Shown here piece by piece: positions 43,701 to 56,700 of a stretch of DNA of 64,000 nt. Each line of letters starts with the position of its first letter. Position 1 is the first letter of the stretch. The stretch spans positions 4,508,693 through 4,572,692 of the forward strand of contig NC_061080.1 in assembly GCF_021917145.1 (NCBI RefSeq), in the 5' to 3' direction. Under the pieces are notes generated by a model. That model searched no databases, had not been told where the DNA came from, and was given only the letters and a program-made list of their open reading frames with translations. The position numbers were made by a program, and so were the translations under genes. The DNA is from Hypomesus transpacificus (taxonomy: Eukaryota > Chordata > Actinopteri > Osmeriformes > Osmeridae).

Positions 43701-44080
43701 TGTTAATTCTGAAATTGAACAAATGACTGTATACTCTGCAGTCGCTCAAGACTTCAAGTCTTGAATGCATCTTTAAAAGGTTGACTGAGTGGTATTTTCC
43801 ACAGAGATGTACGGAAATGAGGACGGCTCCATCCCTGCCACCTTTGAGATTCTTTACATGATTGGCTGGAAACCTCATGACTCACAGGTATGATATCACA
43901 TGTTGCAGATTTTTCCTTGTCATTGAATAAACAGAATTTCTTGAAGATTTATATTTGTCTTGAATGTTTTTTTGTTTTGATTCTGTATGGCAGGCCAAAC
44001 CACTAAAAAGAGGCTCTGCAAACGTGTCTTTTGCGGACCTTTCGAAGATTGGCCAGCCAGCTACCAAAGACAAATCATAG
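40745..44080 (+). CDS. ndufaf5: NDUFAF5 arginine hydroxylase, complex I assembly factor, 11 exons, 379 aa
   Basis: Exons: 40745-41074, 41146-41186, 41345-41408, 41542-41589, 41730-41833, 41926-41965, 42088-42285, 42911-42971, 43151-43234, 43805-43887, 43994-44080. All are GT-AG with matching phases; 379 residues. The first about 80 residues are rich in Arg and Ser with few acids, as in a mitochondrial targeting peptide. [17 protein letters not shown] leads into the body. The class I methyltransferase fold shows motif [16 protein letters not shown], then [35 protein letters not shown] and [14 protein letters not shown]. The protein uses SAM and hydroxylates an arginine of NDUFS7 (Arg73 in human) on the matrix side of the inner membrane during early complex I assembly. 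It is head-to-head with esf1, as on human 20p12. The human protein is about 345 residues; the extra length here is in the targeting region. Confidence 0.95.
42297..42344 (+). repeat. 24-bp direct duplication
   Basis: GATGGCAACATGTTGATTTAG followed by three bases occurs twice in a row just after the donor of ndufaf5 exon 7. It is a small local duplication. Confidence 0.75.
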
Positions 44081-44517
44081 AAAAGGATCAATGGAGAGTG
44101 AAATATGTTTCTTGTTGTACTTGAACATTATGGTTAAAAACGGAATGAAAAAGAAAAGACGCCAGACAAAGTCAGACCGCAAAGACCACCCAAACCAAAG
44201 TGTCAAGTTGTGCAATCAAACGGTTTCAATATCTTTCACAAGCCCACTTATTAACTATCAGATCTTTTTCTGAAAGTTGAGACGTATATCTTTTTTGCCT
44301 TTGGTAGTCACCTCAGAACATTAAAGACAAATGCACCATTCACACCAGGAATTTAATACATAGAGAATGAAGATGGAAGGTTAAATGTGCAACAAACTCA
44401 TTTGTCTGGTGAAAGGTTTTGGGATGACTTTAACATCAAGCGTAAAGGATAGTTCTGTAAACAGCTAAAGCGATAGCCTCTGTAAATTTACAAATATTAA
44501 AAAAACTGGCATTTAAA

Positions 44518-44523
44518 AATAAA
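44518..44523 (+). terminator. ndufaf5 poly(A) signal candidate
   Basis: AATAAA 438 bases after the ndufaf5 stop; the intervening sequence has no exon-like content. Confidence 0.55.
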
Positions 44524-44529
44524 ATCGTT

Positions 44530-45510
44530 GTCTACTTGCCTGTTGTTTCACCCACAATAAGTTCACTCAGTCATGGTAATTTAATCTATATTTTGCTGGA
44601 ACTCAAACAAATGAATCACAACCCTCTGCTCTGGGGGTAGTCACACTAATGACACCCAAACCCACATTCACTGGATGAACAGTCTGTCTCGATGGTGACA
44701 CACACTTCTTTATTCGTTGTTGAAAAAGTTCTGTGGTTAAAAGTACTCCAGTTGTCTAATTTCTACTCATCACTGAAAGAGTCTAAATGTTTTAAAGTCT
44801 GTATTACAGTCTTGAGAATCTCTGGGTGTCTATGCAATGCCTATTACAGTAAATTCATCTTGTGTTTCAGTGAATTAGAATATTTTGTAATTAGTAAATC
44901 ATTTAGTAATGTAAGTAGTAAGGTAACCATTCAGTTTTACTCAAAAAAGTGTTACCAATATACAAATGTAATTATATATATATTTATAACTTGTACTGTA
45001 GGTAAGATGGACAATTTAAGATAATCTAAAGTATTAGATAGTATCCAATTGCTGTGAAAGTACCAAGTCAATGAAATGAATCTCTTAAGAGCAAGTTCAA
45101 GGCAAATATAACATATGTATTACATAAATGTAAGGTGCAGGTGTCTGATACACTCAAGTTGAGCATCTCAAAGGACTGGACCAAGAACACTGGAATTCAA
45201 GGGCTGTTAAATGGTATCACAATATGGGAGGGTGGTTGACGATCAACATAGCCTTGGCAAGCACAGAAAGAGGACACCAAATGCTAGGAAGCTTTTATTT
45301 AGGTTTTAGAAATGGACTCAACGTTTCGTGTCTACATGAGCTAACATAGCATGTTAAAGTTCAAATATTGTTTATTATATTCGGATCATTCAAAACAGTA
45401 TTAAAGTAATAATTATTGTTAATTGATCAGTGGTAAAGGACAGACCCCTTCATGCCTTTATGGACATTTCTGAAAGCAGGACTCCCTAGTGTGAATAGTT
45501 GTAAAGCAAA
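44530..45510. other. Intergenic, no feature recognised
   Basis: AT-rich sequence with chance open frames. I found no transposon ends, SINE or exon. It precedes the immunoglobulin-type relic. Confidence 0.5.
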
Positions 45511-45516
45511 CAGCAA

Positions 45517-46131
45517 CTGATGTGTGATCATTCTGCGGGACCCAACATAACATGGGGAAGATTCTACAATGGAAAGTTGGTGGACCTCATCATTGTTATA
45601 GATGGACTTGAAGTAAAAACTAATGGTAAACGTTTTGGCTTATCGGGAGACAAAATGTCACTAACAATAAGGGTTACACAATTGGACTCTAGCATTTACC
45701 TCTGCAATTGTAAACCATCTGTCTATCTGAACTGTTCCACATCCAACCCACCACAAACCTGCAATTTTAATGACAATGTACCAATCCAGCCAGGAAGTGT
45801 TACTACACAGAACGACATGGATTAAAAAAATTGCATGAAGAAAATAACACAGACCACTGGATTCTAACATTTGGGCTTGTCATAGAAGCATTGACATTTA
45901 CGTTTACCATTTTAACTAAGATACATTTTTCTAAACGGATAACTAATTGACTAAATGGCAACATTATTAACATGGCTGACCACACCTATGAAGAAATTCA
46001 GTATGAAGTGTGCCAAATGAAAGGAGAACCCAGCATTGAAAATCAAAACTGCAAGGAGATACCACACCAAATAATTTGGAATCCCCATATTATTGCCTCC
46101 AGAAACCACAATTGGAACAGCCGTCTTTAGG
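45517..46131 (+). pseudogene. Immunoglobulin V-type receptor relic (V domain, membrane segment, YxxI-type tail)
   Basis: After a possible acceptor (AAACAG, 45511-45516) the frame reads QLMCDHSAGPNITWGRFYNG: an LxC of the B strand and the C-strand Trp. LTIRVTQLDSSIYLCNC follows, the DSxxYxC of the F strand. This frame stops at 45825. One frame over, across an A-run at 45826-45832, it continues with a membrane-like stretch (WILTFGLVIEALTFTFTILT) and then KRITN and a TGA. In that same frame past the stop comes MADHTYEEIQYEVCQ, a tyrosine-containing tail like those of fish Ig receptors, ending at TAG 46131. The A-strand part of the V domain and any signal peptide are missing. V domain, membrane part and tail are contiguous without introns, unlike normal receptor genes, so this may be a retrocopy. 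It could also be a mis-sequenced or partial gene. Confidence 0.5.
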
Positions 46132-46149
46132 TGCTAACAGAATAAGGTA

Positions 46150-47289
46150 TTTCTGGAGATTCTGTTAAATGTAATCTTTCGAAAAGTGGTTCTTGGAAAC
46201 ATGCAGCTAAAGAGTTGTAGTCATAAAGTTTGGGAATTGAAATGTATTTTCAGTCTGTGACCTTGACCAACATTTGTTGTAGTTTCAGTGAAGTCGTTGA
46301 GTTTTAGGCAGTCTTGCATATTAAGTGTTGTGCTAATCATTCCCCACTGTTGTAAGACAGACTGAAAATTAAAACTGCATTTTATACAGCCGCATGTAGC
46401 ATGTTCTGCCTTTATGGTAGGCCTACATGGTAGCACGTCCATGACAAGACCAGCCTCCTGCATTGCATTAGTTCACACATCACATATATTGTATTAATCC
46501 AATAAATGTATGATACAACTGTCATAAAATTTAATAATAAAAACTGGTAGACATTAGAGGTGTTGTATATGTTTTTAGTCACTTGTTTCCCAGGACATAA
46601 ATTCAAATTCACAAGTTGGAAAAATCTATGCTTTCATAATAGTTCTTAACCTGTCACATTGAAAAGGGCAATTATTCAATTCATATCCATGATGTCAAAC
46701 CCACAATTCGAAGTATGTTCAAAATATACAGTAATGGAGTGAACCTTATCACAAAACAATTAAAGTATGTAGAACAAAAACAAATTGTACAATCCCTTTT
46801 ATGATATTCAGTGTAAACATTTTATATTGCATGTGTATACGGCTTTTAAGAAGAATATATATGCACACTGACATTCAATTATACATTCTATTTATAAAGT
46901 ATGGCTTACAAATAGTGATTAAAGTTATTTTAGCAATTGAGGCAATGCCCAAATGTCTTTCAGCGATCATTTATACAAATATCTTAATATGAATGGACTT
47001 CAAGAGAAAGACATTTTACAACTTTTTTTCTTGGCGCAGCTTTATGTTATTTCAAAGACCCAAAATCAAAGGAACCCTGACTGTATTTGCTATAAGCCAT
47101 ATACAAATCAGAGATTGGAAGACATAAGAAAAACTATTACCTTCTTCACTACGCAAAAACCATTTGAGCGACAACAGCTTCCAGGAGTAATCTATAATCA
47201 ATTTTTTTCTAACCAGGTAGTTCTGTTAGTTTTTTCCCCCACTGAACAATCAAATGTCTGTACCTAATGCCAAGTAGTTTAGATTTGTT
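46150..47289. other. Intergenic, no feature recognised
   Basis: AT-rich with short chance open frames on both strands; no repeat with clear ends. Confidence 0.5.
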
Positions 47290-47295
47290 TTTATT
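47290..47295 (-). terminator. kif16b poly(A) signal candidate (PX isoform)
   Basis: AATAAA on the minus strand (plus TTTATT) 500 bases after the PX-isoform stop at 47795. Confidence 0.5.
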
Positions 47296-47794
47296 GCACA
47301 GGAACAGGAACTACTCAAGCAACTTGCAAGACTCATTGAGTAATATGCTAGCAGCAATGGTTGAAATTATGTATGTAAAAGTATGTAAAACTGGCAAAAT
47401 ATTATTTTCAGTAAGCTTGTAAGGCCAAAAGCTTTAGCAGTTGTGTCGCCCTACATCAATCACATAAGTATGTATATCTATTGCATATCAAGAAAAACTT
47501 GCCTACTGACCATAACTGCCGTTGAGTGAGCAACAATAAATCTTTAGAGAACAACATCAAGAAGTAAAATGTTATGATAAACATGCTACAACTTAATGGC
47601 TTGACTATTCAATATCTATGGAAATTTATATTTTTGGACAAAAGAGAAAACTGCTGTGTGTATATTGTAACTCAGTAGAAAAGAGAAGCATGGTGGTGAA
47701 AAAAACGGGTGAAAGGAGTTACTTGTGAAGGCACTACTAAGTGCATTTTGGTTTTAAGATAACAGCTTCTTGAAAGTTAGTTGTCCAAAAGGGG

Positions 47795-50700
47795 TCAGCC
47801 GGTGCCATGGCTACTGTAGTCAAAAACACCCTTTTTGAAAAACGACGAGAACTCACAGATGGCGTGCTTGGATAAAGGCAGCCTGCCCTCAGAGTCTGTT
47901 CGTAGAGGTGAACCAGAAGATGATGACATCACCCTGAAGAAGTTCCTCAAATACCTCTGTGAAATCAGACAATTAATTAAATAACTATGTAAAGGAAGTT
48001 TATTTGGTTTTACTCAGCAAGTTAACCCATATCGGTATATTGTTACATGACATATTTCCGTGGATATATTCAGACAAATTGACTGCAACTACCTCTAAGT
48101 GACCCCGTCGTTCAGCAATCATTCTCTCATCTCGGTTTCCAAAGATTTTTTTGGGAGGAAATTCTAGAGCTGTGAGCTAAAATTGGAGACAAAGATTTAA
48201 ACACATTAGCAAAACTGGTTTGTAATACACAGGGCATGTGTGCTGGAACAATTTACAGTTGGGCATCTTACGTCTGGATATTTCAATTTGAGACTTTTGT
48301 GCATTTCTCGAAATCGGCTGTATCGTCTAAAGACAGTCCATGTTTCGTCCATTACTGCGAGCTATAGGTTGAAAGGAAAACATCAAGCCAGAGCAAAAAA
48401 GCTGTATATTTACATTGTTACAGTAAGACATGAAGAAATATGATCAAATGTAACATGTCTGCATCAAAAATGCTGGTAGTCCCCTAAAAATAAGGGATCA
48501 GGAATTTAAATAATGCAAAATTGGACAAACCTTCACTTCAAATTCAAAGTGCTCATCTTTCCCCTGGCCTCGGAGAACGTAGCGAGGAATGCAAATTTTA
48601 ACAGGGTCCAGGCAGTCAGAGTTGGTTCCCAGAGAAAAAGATGTGACTCGCTGCTAAAGAAAACATGTAGAGAGAGGGATGAAGAGGAAATAGATTTGGA
48701 GGGAAAGATATCCTCTAATTCACAAAATAAAAATGTTATAACTTGGACTCAAGTAGCTTCATGAACATAGACAAAGTTATTCATGCTAGTTCAATCTTTA
48801 TTTGTTTATCATTTTGTCAACATAAATCTTTGGAGCAGCAATCATAGGTCTCATTAAATATATTGCACAAACATATTTATCTTTCATTGATATTGAACAT
48901 TGCAAACCCTAATATTTGACTTTCTCAATTTTGCCTGATATTATACTGCATATTAAATAAAACAGTAATTTCCTCTCCATTTCCATAAACCCAATGTGAA
49001 ATTAATACACTTTTGTAAGATACTTTAGTAAATATCAAATATAATCAAATTCTGAACTTGATACTGAGAAATTGTCAGAGATTAGCCGCTTCTTTGATCC
49101 TTTTTAGTAAAATGAACTGTTGGTCATCATTTGTTTAATATTTAAGGCAAATCACCACTATGGCATAATTGGTTTGCTAGAGCAACAACATCTTTACATA
49201 TAAAACATTTTAAAAAGCAACAGTAGACTTTCAAGTCAAATTCTTTAAAACTTTGGTTTAGGTGCTCTTTAGGAATTGCAAACAGAAGGTAAACTTTATG
49301 TCTTCAGTTTGTGGCAAGTCAGTTTGTATTGTGTTATCAGTTCAGATACTCCACTATATTCTAGAGCAGCACCTAAACACACTGAAAGAAGAACTTTGGG
49401 TTTCAAAACCATAATATATTGACCTAATACTGAGAACAAGTGTAAGATAAGATGTTTTACCACCCTTTGTGGACTGGCTTGAAATTATCATTGAGGCATG
49501 TTTTGTTCTTCACTCACTCATGTGCTTAGGTAGACAGATTATTGATTAAAATTGTAGCTTCTGAGGTGCAACCAAATTTTAACTTCCAGGAATCTGCTAT
49601 GTGGCCCCCGTACAGGGGATCAGAAACTTCATCTTTGCTTTTGGTCTCAGCCTGTAGTTTGCAAGCCTTGGAAAACAGAATGTCTACAACCATGCAATTA
49701 TCATTTTGCCTGACAAGAAGACAACGGATGTCTGAACGTCTGCGAAGTTCAATTCCCCGATAATGGGACTGGATGGGAACCAGGTTGGAGCCTTGTGGCA
49801 CAGCGTGGAACACACCCTCTTCTTGCAGCAGGCCAACATGAGTGTCAGTGAGGATGAACTGAGATAGGACATCTTGACTTTGGTTAGAGGAGTCTTCAAT
49901 CTTGACACAAGTGTAGAGAAGAAGGCAAATGTCCGCTAGGGAGGGTTTGCCACGTCCTTCCATGTTGCCATGTAGGATATAGAGCAGGTCAGCATGGTCT
50001 TTCTTGAATCGGGATGTGATGCGAAGTTGATTGCTTAGAAGGAGGTCTGGGACATGGGACCTCCAGTCCAGGGAGAGAGACATGAGGTCTTCTTGGAGTA
50101 AAGGGTGGGCACTGGTACCTTCAACACCCTTTGATACTTTAAATATGTTGTGGAATGTTCTGCATAACGTCTGGGTAAGGTCTTTGTTGTGAGTGAATGC
50201 TACCAAGAGAGTTTCTTCAGAGGAGCCAATGAATCGGACTAGCTGACCAGCAAAACTCACTTGAATTTCCTGGATATCCAAGAGAGAGGATTTGTGAAAA
50301 ACCTCCAAGGCCTGGTCATCTTCATGAAAACCCATTCTACTGGAAATTGCATACAACTCTGTTTCAAATAAAAGCAAACAACCTGGTTGTGAGGTAGGCC
50401 TCTTGAAGTTAGCAATCTTCAGCCAGTAGATCCCCAAAAGCTGGCCAGAGGTGGCAGCAGACTGGGGCAATAATCTGTAAAAATTCTGTAGCATCTCCAA
50501 GAGTGGAAGGGACTGTAGCTCCAAAAGACTCTTTGGGAATTGCACAAGCTTCTGGAACAAGACTTCTGGATTTCCAATTTTCCCTGACAGCACAGAACCT
50601 TCTGGCCACCTATTGGTGCTTTGACCAGAAAGCACACTGATGTTGTCTGAGGAATTTAAAAGATCACAATCTGCCAAATTAGCTAAAGAAACTTCCTTAG

Positions 50701-53700
50701 CTCCATTGCTAGATTTTGGTTCCAACTCAAGCTGCAGTTGCTGAGGCTCCCTACCTACCATTGTCAGGTATGAGCTGATTAATCTGTTTGCATCCCTTTG
50801 TCTAACCTGACGGATAATTTTCTGTGTGCTTTGCAAGCATTTTCCAGCATCCTTGTAAACAGCAGTTAACTTTCCAGCAAAATATCCGATAATGTAACCC
50901 TGTTTTGCTCCCAGCATTCTAGTGATCAGATCAAAGGTCCTCTCATTTGTTTTTTTTTGATGGCGTGTCGACAGTACGGTTAGGTTGACACCAAAGTAGC
51001 CATTCAGAGAGATTTGAGTCTTTGAGCTTTGTCTTTTGGGGATTTCAGTAGCTTTATCAGGTACAGGATGCCTTGCGTGACTTTCAGAGTGCAAAACAGA
51101 TCTGTCCAGAAGCATGTTTTCTTCTTCAGTTTCTTTGGATTGGCTACACGTAAGATGTTGGTTCTTGTCAAGAATGTAACAACCCATGTTAGTGTCTCTC
51201 TTTCCAGGGACATCGTAATACATGTCATTTTTGTTTGTGACAGCTGTTGATATGTCGATATAGTTGGTCCCAATGTCACTTTCATAGTGCTTGGTCTTTG
51301 TTTGATCCAGTTTTTCTCGATGTACCGTCACCCCAACATGCCACCACTTGGCTGTGTTACCTTGTCTACAAAGTAGACTCTCGTTTTTGATTGAGACTTT
51401 GGTTGTCTTTTCTGGATTGTCTGCTTTATCTAAATCTGAGTAATCTTCCCCTTCTTGTTCTTCTGAAGATGTTTTACTGCCATTCAAGTAGGTACTATTC
51501 TCATGCCAAGGAACATGCAGGAAACTCCGCCACAGCAAGGGCATGGAGTTTATCTGTGTGGACAAGGGGGGTATCCACAACTATAATTTCAGAAGAGGTC
51601 AGGGCTCTTTGAATTGTAATACATTTGGTTTCAATTTCCACCCCAATTAGGTCCTAAGAATTATTATCCTTCGATGAACACACCGCAATTCAAGCAAATA
51701 CGGCACTTTTGAAAAATTATAAGAATTAAGGGATTTCTCTGAATTAAATGTAAAATTAAATGACACAAAAATTGCTTTGCTGCTACGGCAGTAAAACAAA
51801 TACAAATAATTCAAAAATTGCTGATATAGTATACAATGTAAGTTCTCAAGAGAAACAAAAAAAACAAGCGTATGCAATAACTTAAAAGATGTAACATACA
51901 AATTAATTATGCACGATAGACAATTTAAATTCCAGGATTGCTGACAAAATTATGATTACGGATATCCACAGCTAAACTGTTACAGAACTCTTACCTCATA
52001 TTTCAGTTTCCTTGGATTTACATGATTTTGTTGCTTGTCATCATCCTGACAAAAAAAGACAATCTTAGATTTCATTGACCCACAACATTGACAACACTAT
52101 GTACATTTCATTTGGATTTCAACATTTGGAAAGGTTGCAAGTTAAAAAATAATGGTTCCTGTGATAAAAACTAAAACATTACAAATTAATGAAATTTTAA
52201 AACAGAATAAACATTTTAATTGTGGGCCAGGTTGGGGAAAGGAAATCAAAGCTTGTAAATAATTAAATACATATAAAATGTAACCCACGGGAACTTCAAC
52301 TGGTCAGCAGAACCACTGTGGAGAATTATGGGAAAGACGTGCAGATTGTAAACGTTCTTTATACATCCCACAGTGCAGCTTACCTCATCTGTTAGTCTTA
52401 CAGACCCAGATTCATTAACTTCTTCTTGGTCCTGTAGAATTGCATTTTGAAATTAGTTATGCAGTTACAAAGGGAGTGGGACCCATGTTAGCATCTACTA
52501 TGATATTGTATCTAGTTTTAACTGAGGTGCTTGAAAATATAGGGACTTACACCTTCATCCAAACACTGCATGGAAATTACATGCGTGACCCTCTAAAAAA
52601 TCTACCCCACGTCATTGATACTAACCTTCAGTGACTCAGATGAAAACGAAAGATCAACGGTATCCCCATTCAGGAGATTAATCTTCTGTAATCTTCTTTG
52701 AACCTCCTCCTCAATGTATGCATTGATCCTGTCATAGAACAAGGCATGTAATAAGGGTTAGCAACAATTTAAAAGATGACAAGTTCACAAAACCTTCCAG
52801 GTACCAATTGTGTCAAATGTCATTTGTTGTAAGTAATAGGTGCGTTAGACATGGACTGCGGCTGCATGAAACGACCGGCGAGAGTAGCCGCTTGCAGTCG
52901 GGGAGGAGTTGAAAACGGCTCTGTGAAGTCGGACATTCCAGCTTCTCGTGGTTTACTGCGTTGATGTCAGTCATGGCCGTTCAAGCACTGTTTGCTTACT
53001 TTACTTTATTTATAATTTAACTTACTCTTTCCGTTAGTGAAGAGGCTGACTAAAACCCTTCAACACATTTTAATTCAATTAAACTTTTTTTGAGTGTTGG
53101 CGAAACTGAAGGTGTCCGAATATTACCAAACACGCGTCAAAGTTGTCGTGTGTGAGTCTGGCCAATCATGAAATAGCTGTGTCGACACTTGAACCCGTGC
53201 AGTTGCTCTTGAGAAAATGCGCTCGGCTACACAGCCGGCAGTTCTCGAATCGATCGCACGGTACTTTAATGGCGACGTTACAGTGACGTATCCTCGGCGC
53301 CGTCTCAAGTCGGACAAAAAGTCTAACCAGAATTCACTGTTTCAAGTCAGCCGCCTGCGGCCGGCTGCGGCGCCGCATGAAGTCGGGTCATGTTGAACGC
53401 ACCTAATGACAGTGATGAAACCGATGACCATTCATAATAGTTCCAGAACTCAACATCCCAGTTACACAATGTGAAAGTGCTCTTTTATGAACATGGAGGA
53501 CCGTGCTCACCTTTCGTCTGCAATGGGCAGTACACCCGGGAGGCTTGCGATGATGGGGCTGACTGGAGAGTTGGTGTGACTGCTCTTGTCATCGCTGCTC
53601 ACCGAGTGGCTCCTCCCACTCCCTTCACTCTCACTGATCCTCTGCTTCAGCTTCAGGATCTCACGCTCCACTCTGAGGACAATGGTGGATCACACTGGTT

Positions 53701-56700
53701 TCATATATCCAACAGAAAGACTATCTAGTAAGTAGCTATTTATTACTTCATTACCCATTACTAAATCATTAAGTTAAGAAATAATAACTTAAAAATAAAG
53801 TAATTGGTGGCCAGGATGTGACTACAAAGCAGTAAGCAACTGAATTGTCTCCGGAAAAATAAAATCATGCATCAACTAACTAAAATCCCCTTTATTCCTT
53901 CTATTTGTTTATCTTATGGTGAAATTCAAGTGACGAGTTAAAGTCAGTCAATAACAGGTTACAGACCTTTCCTGGTCTAGCTCTGGAGCGGCCCGTGCTG
54001 TGTTCAGGATTGACCCTTTATGTTTCAGCTCCTCGTTCTCAGGCTCCAGTGAGATGCTACGCCTCAGGGCACAGTGCCTTCTCTGGAGGCGTGCGACGGC
54101 CTGCTCCAAAGCCTCTCGCTGCTGCTTTCCCCGCGACTCTAAGATCTCCTTTTCCTTCCTTCGAACCTTCTCCTCCTGCCGCGCCACGTTGGCCGTAAAC
54201 TCGTACGTGTCGTGGAGTTGCTGGAGCTGTTCGGCGCTGGCACAGTGCAGCGTCAGCTGCTCCTTCTTCTCCTCGAGCTCCTTCTCCACCTGGTACAGTG
54301 TGTTGTCCAGGGCCGGGGGGCTGTGGCGGCCGCTGTCCCCGCCGGCGTTGCCTCGTTCGAGCAGCTCGACAGCTCTTTGCCTCTCCTCCGCAACTGCTGG
54401 CAGGTGGCTGTCTGCCAGAGTGGCTAACTGGCGCTCCTTGAACTGAAGGCGCTGTTCGGCCTGCTTGATTCGCTGCTCCTCCTGGAAAAGCACGGTGGCA
54501 TCCTGTGCTCCCTTCTCTTGGGTTTCCCGTACCTGCCGCTGACGGTCCTTGTGGGCCTGGACCAGCAGGGCTAGGGTAGCACGTTCGGCTGCAACCTCCT
54601 TCTCCAGACGCTCCTTCTGCATTCGAAGCCCCTCCTCCAGCTGGCTTAGCTCCGTTACCTGGGCGGCCTTAAAGTCTGTATAGCTTGCCTGGGCGGCGCG
54701 TACCTCATTCCAGGATTCTTCACCATCAGGGCGCTCACAGGCCTCCTTGGCACGGAGCAGGACCTCACGGATCTCGGCAAGGGCGCAGCTCTCGTTCTCC
54801 AGACGCCTGCGATCCTCGCGGGTCAGGAGTGCGGCGGCTGCGTCGTGGCGTTCGCGAAGCTGCTCCTCCAAGCGCCCGACTAGACTCAGCTGCTCGCGCT
54901 CCTGCTCCTCCAAGCGCCTGCGCTCCGCTTCCAACCTCACCTCCTGCTCCTCGCGCTCTCGTTTCAGCCGCTCCAGCTCGCGGTAGATTTCCGTCTGCTC
55001 TGCGCGCTCAGCCGCCTCCTGCTGGCGCCGCACCTCCACGTCCTGCGCCTCCCGCTCGTTCCACTCCTCCTGCTGCTTTCGCTGCTGCCGTCTCTGCAGG
55101 TCCAGCTCTTGAGTGTCGCGGCCTCGCTCCTCCTCAAAGCGCTCCTTCTCGGCCAGGAGGTCGCGGAGGCGGCTCTCGATGTCCTGGCTGCGGCAGCGGA
55201 GGCTCTCCTCTTGGCGCCGGATGCGGAGCTGGACCTGCTCCGACTCCTTCCGCTGGGACTCCACCTCCTGCTGCAGGCGCTCCAGCTCGGCCTTCTCACA
55301 CTTCTGCTTCTCCTCCATCTCTTTGATCAGCCTCCTGTAGCCCGACCAGACACAGTGTGAAAACTCACCAGCCATTTTTCTTCAAACTGGTGTTATGTCT
55401 CCATTTCAGTGCAGTTTCAGAAAAGGTAGGAACAGTGACGGCTGGTGGTGATATTGGTGGGTGGGCTAATACAGTGTAGGTTATTATACATTCATCAAAG
55501 GTTCGCACTGCAGCAAATGCATTATTACATCCGAGATACCAAGTTATAACAACAACTAGAGAAGGTACAATTTCTGGGGAAATTGTGGGGTGTGCTTGCG
55601 TCGGTTGCAGATGGGTGCGTTTTTTTACATACATTTTTACAACTGATATTTCTGTATATTTCATATCAAAATGCATACTTATTATTTATGAAGTTTGCAT
55701 AGCTTTAAAAGCATACATTTGTTGCTGCTCATTTACAACTCAAAATACTAAGAGTAACATGTAGAATGAAACGGTTGTCTTCTCATATACCCTGCAAGAG
55801 GGCATGCTGATCGGCTATATAGAAGCCTCAAAGTGGAAAAGTTGGATAAAACCAGAAGAAAAACGGGCAATCCGGTGTAAAAATTGTCCCAACTTCTATG
55901 ACTTAAACATCCCTTAAGTTTTCTAGTGATATTCTTCTAGTGATTTCTTCAAGCATTTAACCTGCTCATATTGCATTTATTCATTAATAAAGAACCCCCT
56001 CTGAAACAAGCTTATTCTAACAACGTCACCTGCAATATCTCAGATGGAATCACGATTCAAACATTACCCCTCTGTGGCATGCTTGCGTGTAAAAAAGGGC
56101 TATACAAATACATTTAGATTTGATTACCATCTGCAGACTGAAAATATGCCCCCAAAAACGTAAATAAGCTTGACATTTATTTTGGGGGGAATGTCTCATT
56201 CAAAAAAAGCTTACTAGAAGAGATAATTGTCAGTAACAATGCCAAATGTGACCATCTGAGTGGGGACTTGTGAGTGACAGATGTCTGGCTGCCTGCTTTT
56301 CCATTATTGGGTGTGCTTGCCTTCGGCGAGCACAACCATTGTTCTCTCTCCCTGTCACACACACACACACTATGAAGATGAGTGGTAGCTGATATGCCCA
56401 TTTTGTTATTTTTTGTTTTTCGTGTGACTATTTAGTGTTTCAGCTCTAGGTGCCACCAACATTTTAAACAATTAATTTTCTCAACTTTATTTTAAAAGAT
56501 AGGGAGGGCTTAGCCCTGTTAGCCCATTCATACCAGCCACCCCTGGATAAGAGAATTCTGATGCCTTTTTTTGGCTTATGTGCAATTTTTTTTATGTTAT
56601 ATGTATATGTAACAGAACCCACTTAAAAGACCATGCAACAAACACAGTGAGCTGCTATTTCAGATTTGTTTCCCACTATTCCTTCGCCTGCTTGTGAACT

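Noticed and set aside
51581..51653. Alternative acceptor CTTAG/GACC at 51653 for the kif16b 2-kb exon
   Set aside because: Starting there keeps a frame of only about 50 codons ending at TGA and misses the 684-codon frame. It remains possible as a short alternative tail but was not preferred.
54685..55326. Plus-strand open frame rich in Ala/Arg/Pro/Ser
   Set aside because: It is the shadow of the kif16b coiled-coil exon on the other strand; the repeated Glu/Arg/Gln codons create open antisense frames.
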